From: a virus | Direction: 5' to 3' (one strand) | Length of the DNA stretch: 27,767 nucleotides | Virus record (IMG/VR): IMGVR_UViG_3300047472_000151 | Coordinates: 1-27,767 of that record | Shown: piece by piece, positions 14,553-20,757 of the stretch | How the letters are laid out: each line of letters starts with the position of its first letter | Numbering within the stretch: the first letter of the stretch is position 1 | Notes under the pieces: model-generated | Told to the model about the DNA's origin: nothing | The model's database searches: none | What the model saw: the letters and a program-made list of their open reading frames with translations, nothing else | Made by a program: the position numbers and the translations under genes

Positions 14553-16613
14553 TTATGCGCCGGGGTTCTTCTGCATCGTGCGGAAGTCCAGCGCTTTCAC
14601 GCCAGCGTCCATACGCACCTTGAATTCGACGCCGTCGACCTTCCAGCCATCCTGCTGCTCAAGGGTCGGGGTCTTATTGCCGTCCAGGTAGCTCACTTCG
14701 ACCGTGTCGTTGGTGTCGCGGTTCGCCACGCCGTACCAGGCGATCGCCGATGCCAGGTCCAGGCGCGCGTCGGAGATCACTTCGAAGGTGTTGCGTACCG
14801 AATTGGGAACGGTGTTGTTTTTAGCTGCGGCGCCGACTTCGTATTCGCTCTCACGCACGACGTTTGCTACGCCTTCCAGTGCCATCGGCACCAGCAGCTT
14901 GGCCAAACGAATGTTCAGCGCACGGGCACCGCCTTCGGTCTGCGTCGCCATCGCCACTTTCATGGCATCGACGGCCGCAGTATTGATGCCGCCGCCGGCC
15001 AGCAGATTCTTGTGATTGGCGTGGAACAGATCAACGCCATCTGCCATCTTCGGATTGCCGGTCAGGATCGCGTAGACCAGGTCGCCGATGGTGCGGATTG
15101 CGGCGCGGCCCATGCGGCGCGGAATCTTGGAGAAGGCATCCAGGTCATCGTTGATGATGGTCTGACGGGTGATCGAGAACATCTTGCCGTACGTCGCCAG
15201 CTGGACGGATTCGCCGCGGTCGCCGATATCGGCATAGCGGTATTCACCGCCGTCTTCGATCTTGTCCAGGCTCGGGAACATGCCCAGATCGACGCGCTTA
15301 CCTGGCTTGAAGTCGCCCAGGCTGCCTTCCACGGTCCACAGCTGGAAGGTTTCGTCGGCTTCTTCGTACCCTTTCAGCATGGCCTTTTCTGCGATGTTGG
15401 CCAGCAGGTTCGGGAAGTCGCTGGTGCCGTGGGTGAACGCCGCGGCGACAACAGCCATCTTGTCCATGCCGCGCACGTTCACGCCAGCCTGCGCTGCGCA
15501 CTCGCGGGCAATTTCCAGCATGCTGTAGCCGCGGTAGTTATTGGTGCGGTCATCCTTGTCCAGGCCGGCGCGGGCCAGGATGGACGCGGCGACGCCGGTG
15601 CGGAACTTATCGCGCTCGTCTTCCAGGGTGACGATGTGCGACGCAGCTGCTGGTGTCGAACCCTTGCCCAGGTGCGCCAGCAGACGCTGATTTGCGGTTT
15701 CGACGGTGCAGTCGATGTCATCCGAGCAGGATGCCTGCAGATCGGTAACGCCTGTGGACGCTTTGAAGGGGGCGAATGCAGCAACGATTGCGGTGCGTCG
15801 CGCCTGGTCAGCCTGCAAGGCTGCGCGGGCAGCGTCTTGTGCATTCGGCTGTTCCGGAGTGTTTGCCGGTGGCATGGTGGTGCTCTCCTTGGTTTGGGTA
15901 GTCGGTTTGGCCGCAGCGACAGGCGCAGCAGCTGGGCGGGGGAACGAAGTAAAGCGGGCCATCACTTGTGCCTGCATGCTGGCGGATGCCGCCACGGGAA
16001 GCGCGGAGATCACTTCGTCAACGAAGCCTTCCTTCTGCGCCTCTTCGGCGGAATACCAGTGATCGATGCCATCGGTCAGGATCGCCAGGACGCCGGCCTT
16101 GTCGGTGCCAGTCTTGGCAGCGTAGGTGTTGGCCATCGCATCGGCCCAGCCGTCGAGCATGTCGGCAAATTCGCGCATCGATGCGCTGTTGCCGTAGTTG
16201 CCGCCCCATGGGGCATGTACCATGAAGCGCGCGTTATTGGCCATCTGTACGGTGTCACCAGCCATTGCAATCAGGCTGGCGATGGAGGCTGCGATACCGT
16301 CAATGACGGTGGTAACTTGCGCGCGGTGGCGCTTGATGGCGTTGTAGATGGCGATGCCGTCGGTGACCGAGCCGCCATAGCTGTTGATGCGCACTGTCAG
16401 GTTGTCTACGTCCAGAGCGTTCAGGTCGGTAACAAAATCTTTGGCGGTAACGGTTTCGCTCCACCAGTTCTCGCCGATATCGCCGTAGATCAGAATTTCA
16501 GCGGAGGATTCCGCACTTGCCGCCATAGCGCGTGCCGCTGGACGGATGGAGTACCACTTCTGCGGCTGCTGAGCGGAGGGTTGATTCGGATTGTTGGTTT
16601 GATTCGGGGGCAT
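14553..16613 (-). CDS. Head maturation protease fused to major capsid protein
   Basis: This 686-residue fusion combines functions separate in many phages. Residues about 38-205 form a ClpP-like protease with ILIYGDIGE, the INSYGGSV oxyanion region, Ser110 in GIAASIAS, His133 in RFMVHAPWGG and Asp184 in DHWYSAEEA. Residues 247-395 are Ala/Gln-rich, helical and scaffold-like. Residues about 396-686 are Mu gpT-like capsid, including EADETFQLWTVEGSL, GKMFSITRQTIINDDLDAF and VDLFHANHKNLLAGG. The protease would remove scaffold and itself during head maturation. An internal ATG with a strong ribosome-binding site at residue 247 could supply scaffold-capsid without protease, comparable to lambda C/Nu3. 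The gene lies between portal and decoration protein. Confidence 0.9.
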   Translation of the reverse strand: MPPNQTNNPNQPSAQQPQKWYSIRPAARAMAASAESSAEILIYGDIGENWWSETVTAKDFVTDLNALDVDNLTVRINSYGGSVTDGIAIYNAIKRHRAQVTTVIDGIAASIASLIAMAGDTVQMANNARFMVHAPWGGNYGNSASMREFADMLDGWADAMANTYAAKTGTDKAGVLAILTDGIDHWYSAEEAQKEGFVDEVISALPVAASASMQAQVMARFTSFPRPAAAPVAAAKPTTQTKESTTMPPANTPEQPNAQDAARAALQADQARRTAIVAAFAPFKASTGVTDLQASCSDDIDCTVETANQRLLAHLGKGSTPAAASHIVTLEDERDKFRTGVAASILARAGLDKDDRTNNYRGYSMLEIARECAAQAGVNVRGMDKMAVVAAAFTHGTSDFPNLLANIAEKAMLKGYEEADETFQLWTVEGSLGDFKPGKRVDLGMFPSLDKIEDGGEYRYADIGDRGESVQLATYGKMFSITRQTIINDDLDAFSKIPRRMGRAAIRTIGDLVYAILTGNPKMADGVDLFHANHKNLLAGGGINTAAVDAMKVAMATQTEGGARALNIRLAKLLVPMALEGVANVVRESEYEVGAAAKNNTVPNSVRNTFEVISDARLDLASAIAWYGVANRDTNDTVEVSYLDGNKTPTLEQQDGWKVDGVEFKVRMDAGVKALDFRTMQKNPGA
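15873..15890 (-). promoter_or_regulatory. Internal ribosome-binding site and start in the protease-capsid gene
   Basis: On the minus strand AAGGAG (15890-15885) is followed after nine bases by an in-frame ATG at 15875, Met247 of the fusion protein. Translation from here gives a 440-residue product starting MPPANTPEQPNAQ, with scaffold-like and capsid parts but no protease. The signal is as good as the gene's own start at 16613, which has only AAGGA or GAGG nearby. Confidence 0.65.
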
Positions 16614-16650
16614 GGTCCTCGTTCCTTGTGGAATGAGGAGCAGTGTCGGT

Positions 16651-16692
16651 TTTCGGCAGTCTCATTTCTAGGGAAAAAGGAGACTGCCGAAA
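16651..16692. repeat. 13-bp perfect inverted repeat between portal and capsid genes
   Basis: TTTCGGCAGTCTC at 16651-16663 is the exact reverse complement of 16680-16692, with a 16-base loop. It fills the gap between the portal stop and the protease-capsid start. No T-run follows on the minus strand, so it looks like an RNA stem for processing, stability or translation control and not a classic terminator. Confidence 0.8.
16659..16676. repeat. 18-bp direct repeat, copy 1 (GTCTCATTTCTAGGGAAA)
   Basis: The repeat is identical over all 18 bases to 18488-18505, and forms part of one arm and most of the loop of the portal-capsid hairpin. On the coding (minus) strand it reads TTTCCCTAGAAATGAGAC and lies about 45 bases before the protease-capsid start. 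Confidence 0.8.
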
Positions 16693-16699
16693 TGGGGGG

Positions 16700-18220
16700 T
16701 TAGTCGGTGCCCTTTGCTGCGAGCTCAGTGCCGGCAAGGTTGGTGCCCTTCTCGTTGGCGTAGTCGCTGGCGTACACCAGGCCGCGCTCCTTGGCTTTAT
16801 CGCGCCACGCTTTGGTCTGCTCCATCACGTCCCGCGGATTCACGCCACGCTTACGCATCACTTCAACCTCACTGGCGAAACCATCCTGGGTCAGCCAATG
16901 CCAGGCCATCGCTTCCTTGAGCGGATCGATCCAGGGCATCGACTGCGCAACGTACAGCGCGTCGTCTTCCGTGCCGGCCTTCAGGTCAGCCGGCATGCGT
17001 ACAACACCGGACAGGTGAGCGATCCGGACGAAGTTCTGCCACACCGGCTGCACGCACTGGCCTGTGAATTCGTCGGCCAGTACGGCGTAGTGAATCCATT
17101 GCTCGACCATCTCTTGGCGCTGCGCCGAATAAGTGCCGTTGTAGTCGCGCGAGATGCTGGAGTAGCCAGCGCCAACGCCGGCCGAGACAGCGCGCAGCTG
17201 GCCTTGCCGGAACGTGATGAGATTAGGGTTCGGGCGGTTGGAGTCGATCATGCCGATCTCTTCCCCCGGCATCAGGTTGTCGATGATCATCCCGGGCGCC
17301 AGGCCCAGCTCGCGCGCCCCACCCGCCTGACCCTGCGGCGCAGTGTAGTCTTCCGCTGCGCCCTTCTTCACGTAGGCAGTCAGCGCTGCTGCAACCTTTG
17401 CCGCAATACGTTCGCTTTCCTCGTAATCCTTGATGTCCTCCAGGCGCGTGATGACGCTGGCAAATTCCGACACGCCGCGCAGCTGGCCGATCCGGTCAAT
17501 GGCGGCCATGTGCAGCATACGGGCTGCCTCAATGCGCTTGGTTTCGTAACCGCCTGTACGCCACTTGTCCTCGCCTGGGAATTCCTTGTATACCCAGTAT
17601 CCCGTGGTCTGGCCCCAGGCATTGCGTTCAAAGCCCTGGCGGATGCGACGCCCCTCATCGTGGAACTCCATGGGGATCATGTCTGGCTCCATCAGCTCGA
17701 GGGAGTAAGGCACATCGGAGCCATGGACCAGCAACGGCACTTGGCCGATTAGCTCCTGCACGAAGCTCTCGCCATCGCGAACCATGGTCTTGAACAGCAG
17801 ACGCTGCGACTTACTGAAACTGTGCTTCCGCGTGACTTCCGGAGTCTGGCACCAGGTGCGCCATGCCGCACGCAATTCGGCCGCGTACTCTTCATGGATA
17901 GAACCGTCGCGCCGACGCGGCTGCGGCTCGACGCCGATGCCGTTGGGGCCGATCACGTTGTTCACCAGCGTGCGAAGTGCGCCGCGAGCAATATCGTGGT
18001 TGCGCTCCAGGTTACGGGCCAACGCACGCAGGGTGACAGCGCCTTGCTGCACCATCTGGTTGGGCGAGCGAGCATCGCGGCGCAGCTTGCGCATACGAGA
18101 CGGCTTGGCCGCATCGTATTGGCTCAGCACCTGGCGCGCGGCGAGACGACGCAAACCGGAAGCCGGAGAAATGTAGGAAACGATGCGGTCCAGGGAGTTG
18201 AGTTCGATTTTCACGCTCAT
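16700..18220 (-). CDS. Portal protein, lambda gpB family
   Basis: The 506-residue protein forms the dodecameric DNA gate at the capsid vertex. Recognisable lambda-family stretches are VTLRALARNLERNHDIARGA, LVNNVIGPNGIGVEPQPR, the LLFKTMVRDGESFVQELI strand, SRDYNGTYSAQRQEMVE and the late WLTQDGFASEVEVMRKRGVNP helix. The end is the flexible tail rich in Ala/Gly/Lys. Length and order match lambda portals. The ATG at 18220 overlaps the stop of the gpW-like gene in ATGA. It is followed by a hairpin-bearing gap before the capsid gene. Confidence 0.94.
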   Translation of the reverse strand: MSVKIELNSLDRIVSYISPASGLRRLAARQVLSQYDAAKPSRMRKLRRDARSPNQMVQQGAVTLRALARNLERNHDIARGALRTLVNNVIGPNGIGVEPQPRRRDGSIHEEYAAELRAAWRTWCQTPEVTRKHSFSKSQRLLFKTMVRDGESFVQELIGQVPLLVHGSDVPYSLELMEPDMIPMEFHDEGRRIRQGFERNAWGQTTGYWVYKEFPGEDKWRTGGYETKRIEAARMLHMAAIDRIGQLRGVSEFASVITRLEDIKDYEESERIAAKVAAALTAYVKKGAAEDYTAPQGQAGGARELGLAPGMIIDNLMPGEEIGMIDSNRPNPNLITFRQGQLRAVSAGVGAGYSSISRDYNGTYSAQRQEMVEQWIHYAVLADEFTGQCVQPVWQNFVRIAHLSGVVRMPADLKAGTEDDALYVAQSMPWIDPLKEAMAWHWLTQDGFASEVEVMRKRGVNPRDVMEQTKAWRDKAKERGLVYASDYANEKGTNLAGTELAAKGTD

Positions 18221-18444
18221 TCCCGGAAGCTGGCGACGGAAAACGTCAGGCCGCCAATGCGCGGTGCGCCCGCCGCTGCCGCCTGTTCACTGGAAACCTT
18301 GCGTTCCCATTCCTGACGGCCAGCGCGCACGGCAGCCAAGTCTTCCATGCGCAGAATACGATCGCCAAGCCGAACCTCTTTCCCTTCGAGAATGGCCGCT
18401 TCTGCGGTCATGTATTTGGCTAGCATTTCTTGGTTTGTAGGCAT
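18217..18444 (-). CDS. Head-tail joining protein, gpW-like (75 aa)
   Basis: The start is taken at the ATG at 18444 because AAAGGAG stands five bases upstream; a GTG two codons earlier sits on top of that site. The protein, beginning MPTNQEMLAKYMTAEAAILE, has two short helices around a hairpin (GKEVRLGDRILRMEDLAAVR), then a helix REWERKVSSEQ-like and a tail. This is the gpW layout of a small joining protein encoded next to the portal. It is the first head gene after the histidine-kinase insertion. Confidence 0.8.
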   Translation of the reverse strand: MPTNQEMLAKYMTAEAAILEGKEVRLGDRILRMEDLAAVRAGRQEWERKVSSEQAAAAGAPRIGGLTFSVASFRE

Positions 18445-18487
18445 GAGCACTCCTTTCTGCGGAAGCGCCCACGGTAGCTACTACAAG

Positions 18488-18505
18488 GTCTCATTTCTAG
18501 GGAAA
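18488..18505. repeat. 18-bp direct repeat, copy 2 (GTCTCATTTCTAGGGAAA)
   Basis: This is identical to 16659-16676. Here the flanking stem is short (GTCT with AGAC at about 18510). It lies about 45 bases before the gpW-like start, a distance similar to that of copy 1 before the capsid gene. Confidence 0.8.
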
Positions 18506-18523
18506 GATCAGACTAAGGGCCGC

Positions 18524-18541
18524 AGTGCAAACGTCTGCACT
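18524..18541. repeat. Palindromic motif, copy B: AGTGCAAACGTCTGCACT
   Basis: This 18-base palindrome has one mismatched pair. Its core GTGCAAACGTCTGCAC differs by one base from the copy at 20438-20453. It marks the gpW-side border of the segment that carries the histidine kinase. Confidence 0.65.
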
Positions 18542-18644
18542 ATCGGGTCAACACATCCGTGACCGGAATTCGATAAAGCGGATCGGGAGGAGCAAGGTCG
18601 CGAGGCCAGCTCCTAAAATCGCTGCCATTGCAGCCCGTGGGACC

Positions 18645-18656
18645 GTGAGCGCTCAC
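18645..18656. promoter_or_regulatory. Perfect 12-bp palindrome GTGAGCGCTCAC
   Basis: The palindrome equals the core of the symmetric lac operator, a shape typical of LacI-family sites. It lies upstream of the tiny plus-strand gene at 18786. No LacI-type regulator gene is visible in the window, so operator function is only a possibility. Confidence 0.3.
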
Positions 18657-18785
18657 CGTTCATGAAAGTTGTGGTCAAATATCAATATCGATAAATATCC
18701 TAAATCCCACTGGTAAAGAAGGCATGGTAAGGTGAGTAAATTACCTCGCTTGGCCAATCGCAACAGAGCGACGATGGAGACAATC

Positions 18786-18905
18786 ATGCTATCGAATGTT
18801 CAGGAACGCCGCGTCAGCGTTCAACTGGCTGGCATTATTGATGAAGCGCTTGATCTGGCTGAGGCATGTGGGTGGCGCTACGCCATCAGCCTACCTCATC
18901 AGTGA
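18786..18905 (+). CDS. Tiny protein (39 aa), possible truncated relative of the 62-aa protein
   Basis: An ATG at 18786 with GGAG six bases upstream opens a 39-codon frame ending TGA at 18903-18905. The product begins MLSNVQERRVSVQLAGIIDE and continues ALDLAEACGWRYAISLPHQ. Its IID segment and the following hydrophobic helix with a Gly at similar spacing resemble the 62-residue protein at 390-578, but the second half (ALRYL...GVPV) is missing, as if truncated. It is the only plus-strand gene inside the phage late region and is divergent from the gpW-like gene. The leader GATGGAGACAA is shared exactly with the histidine-kinase gene. Function is unknown. Confidence 0.5.
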   Translation: MLSNVQERRVSVQLAGIIDEALDLAEACGWRYAISLPHQ

Positions 18906-19162
18906 GAAGGTACCTCCCCAATTGTTCAGCGGCTGCTTTGGGGGGGCGAACGCACAAGGCAATCTTCCAACATGCTTGATAGACGCTTCCCTTCCTGGAA
19001 GGGGAGCGATGCCGAAGAAATGAGAAGTTTGTTCGATTGGTTGCGCCAGCGGAGGGCCGTCGAAACTTGCGCCCGCCGGGATGCGTGGTGCGCTTCGCGT
19101 CCGAGCACGCACCACGCAGAGAACGATTGAACATTCGGAAGAAAGAGCGACGGCTCAGCAAC
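18906..19162. other. Intergenic region downstream of the histidine kinase
   Basis: No gene with a credible start was seen on either strand in these 257 bases. The stretch contains CCCCAA/TTGGGG inverted arms near 18916-18950, a short CCCTT/AAGGG hairpin near 18990-19005 and the strong stem-loop described for 19082-19118. Its composition differs from that of the phage structural genes. Confidence 0.45.
19082..19118. repeat. 11-bp perfect stem-loop downstream of the histidine kinase
   Basis: TGCGTGGTGCG at 19082-19092 pairs perfectly with CGCACCACGCA at 19108-19118 around a 15-base loop. It lies 45 bases beyond the kinase stop. There is no T-run on either side, so it is a strong hairpin but not a textbook intrinsic terminator; it may end or protect the kinase transcript. 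Confidence 0.65.
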
Positions 19163-20299
19163 TCACGCTGTTTGGGGCGGGCGCGGCATTGTCACTTCGA
19201 ACGTCGTGCCATCGACTGCATTCGACTTGACTCTGATCTGTCCGCCATGCGCATGCACGACCTGACAAGAAATGTAAAGACCTAGGCCAAGGCTAGTGCG
19301 CTCAGTGTTACCACTGGTATCGACACGTACCATGGGATCAAAAATGCGCGATATCTTGTCAGGGGGAATGATTGGGCCTCGATTGTTGATCGCAATAAAA
19401 ATTTCGTCGTCACTACTTGTCATGAAAACGCGAACCGGGGACGCCTCGTCGCCGTACTGAAGAGCGTTCCCAATCAGGTTCGACAGCATTTGGGCGATGC
19501 GATTGGCATCAAAAGTGGCATCCACCTGCGGCGGAGCGTGCAGTACTACGAACTTCTCCGGGTGAAAAGTGCGCAATTCGTTGACCACCTGCTGGCATAC
19601 GACGACAAGATCGCCCGGAGTAATTTGAACGGGGATACCGGATCCAAGGTGGGTGCGCGTAAAGTCGAGCAGGTCGTTAATCAGTTGGCTCATCCGTTTG
19701 GCACTGTGAAGCATCCGGGTAGCCATGAGAACGTACCTCGGCGGTATATCAACAGCCTGCGTCATGCAACTCGCCCCGCCGACCAGCGTACCCAGAGGAT
19801 TACGCAGGTCATGGCCGAGGATCGCCAGGAACATGTTTTGCGATTGTGTAACTATATCTTGGTAACGGGCGATCGACTCAGCCAACGCCTGATCCACAGT
19901 CTCGTTAAATCTCGTCATGTCGGCCATATCCGTCGCCAGGGCTGTCTTTGAATCACGGTCCCACAACGTCAGAACGCTGCAACGTAGTGCTCGGTATTCG
20001 GAGATCAGTTGCACGGCTGAGTATCCGGACCTTAGCCGCACTTCGGCGTGAGACTCTGCAGCCGAGTCCCCATGGTCGCGCGGCCCTAATCCCTTGGATT
20101 TGTCTTCGCACGCCTGGTTCGATTGGGGGGTATCCAGATCTGCGGCGAACGTGAGCAACATTTCGTGAACGTGGTCACGCAACTCCGCATCGCGCATCGT
20201 CGGAGCAGGAGGCTCAATTGTGCGCGCAAAATCTTCCCATGCCTGCAGGATCGGCTCCATGTTGGCGCGTATGAAACCGGAGAGTCGGGACTGAGTCAT
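19163..20299 (-). CDS. Soluble sensor histidine kinase with RsbRD_N-like domain
   Basis: The 378-residue protein has no membrane segment. Residues 1-140 resemble the RsbRD_N sensory domain, with RSGYSAVQLISEYRALR being the characteristic stretch. HisKA follows, with the H-box LGHDLRNPLG and His163 as the expected phosphorylation site. The HATPase domain has the N-box LSNLIGNALQYG (Asn274/Asn278), INNRGPIIPP in the G1 position and a SLGLGLYIS G2 box at 336-344. It should autophosphorylate and pass phosphate to a receiver encoded elsewhere; no partner is adjacent. It starts at ATG 20299 with GGAG seven bases upstream. It interrupts the packaging/head gene order between the Mor-like and gpW-like genes and is flanked by palindromic repeats, which suggests acquired cargo. 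Confidence 0.9.
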   Translation of the reverse strand: MTQSRLSGFIRANMEPILQAWEDFARTIEPPAPTMRDAELRDHVHEMLLTFAADLDTPQSNQACEDKSKGLGPRDHGDSAAESHAEVRLRSGYSAVQLISEYRALRCSVLTLWDRDSKTALATDMADMTRFNETVDQALAESIARYQDIVTQSQNMFLAILGHDLRNPLGTLVGGASCMTQAVDIPPRYVLMATRMLHSAKRMSQLINDLLDFTRTHLGSGIPVQITPGDLVVVCQQVVNELRTFHPEKFVVLHAPPQVDATFDANRIAQMLSNLIGNALQYGDEASPVRVFMTSSDDEIFIAINNRGPIIPPDKISRIFDPMVRVDTSGNTERTSLGLGLYISCQVVHAHGGQIRVKSNAVDGTTFEVTMPRPPQTA

Positions 20300-20431
20300 C
20301 GGTTGTCTCCATCATGCCGGGTTACCGACACTACTGTGTAGGTTAGCATAGTGAGCAACGCTTGAGCACACGTTGCGGTACCAGGACGTACTGGCAAACC
20401 CAGCCTAGCCCACGGTACAAGTACAACTAAG

Positions 20432-20459
20432 TTGCGAGTGCAGACGTCTGCACTCGCAA
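20432..20459. repeat. 28-bp perfect palindrome, copy A of the border motif
   Basis: A perfect palindrome with core GTGCAGACGTCTGCAC (20438-20453) extends six more bases on each side. It begins eight bases beyond the Mor-like stop and lies between that gene and the kinase. As RNA it would form a 12-bp stem, but no T-run follows on the minus strand. It marks the Mor-side border of the kinase segment. Confidence 0.8.
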
Positions 20460-20466
20460 TCAAGAA

Positions 20467-20757
20467 TCAAGCGCCCTTCAATATTTTGTAAAACTGCGCG
20501 CGCCCAAGGCCCCATTTTTCACGTAATGCCCTGCCGTTGGCGCCGTTATACTCGCCACGGATCGCGAGGGCACGCTCATCAGGATCACGGCCTGACTTCT
20601 TCACGTAGACTTCCTGTCCCCCCCACTCAATACGCGCTCTTCGTTCAATTGCGCGCTCCAGTTCGCCAGGGAATACCGTGGTGCCTAGCGCTGCGCGGAC
20701 CTCCTTCAACAGCATGCCAACGATATCCGGTTGATGGTAGCGCTTCAAATTCTTCAT
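20467..20757 (-). CDS. Mor/C-family transcription activator-like protein (96 aa)
   Basis: The protein starts MKNLKRYHQPDIVGMLLKEV. The Mor-type pattern is visible: a helical N-terminus, GGQEVYVKKSGRDPDERALA (the GGQ.(I/V)Y strand), then EYNGANGRALREKWGLGRAQFYKIL, a helix-turn-helix like that of Mu Mor and C. At 96 residues it is shorter than Mu Mor, lacking some N-terminal dimerisation sequence. Mu Mor and C activate middle and late promoters. The ATG shares one base with the large-terminase stop (TAATG), so it is co-expressed with packaging genes. It may regulate the operon it belongs to. Confidence 0.8.
   Translation of the reverse strand: MKNLKRYHQPDIVGMLLKEVRAALGTTVFPGELERAIERRARIEWGGQEVYVKKSGRDPDERALAIRGEYNGANGRALREKWGLGRAQFYKILKGA

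Larger units (their letters stand above)
18451..18785. other. Intergenic region upstream of the head genes
   Basis: These 335 bases contain no credible gene. They carry the second 18-base repeat (18488-18505), a copy of the 16-base palindrome (18525-18540) and a perfect 12-base palindrome GTGAGCGCTCAC (18645-18656). They also carry an AT-rich tract with repeated AATATC (about 18675-18710), and GGTAA...TTACC inverted arms at about 18727-18745 before the tiny gene at 18786. The density of symmetric sites suggests regulation of the divergent genes or recombination borders. Confidence 0.5.

Noticed and set aside
14541-16703. 720-codon plus-strand open frame opposite the protease-capsid gene
   Set aside because: The minus-strand gene has clear protease and capsid motifs; the plus frame has none.
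18891-19161. Minus-strand frames of 60-91 codons downstream of the kinase
   Set aside because: Compositionally odd proteins without domain pattern or ribosome-binding site; several overlap each other and the stem-loop.
1-20299. Kinase and receiver as one normal two-component operon
   Set aside because: The genes are nearly 19 kb apart on opposite strands, and the receiver seems to lack the acceptor Asp; only a looser functional link is proposed.
20432-20459. 28-bp palindrome as an ordinary intrinsic terminator of the Mor-like gene
   Set aside because: No T-run follows on the minus strand, and related copies occur in other contexts, so termination alone does not explain it.
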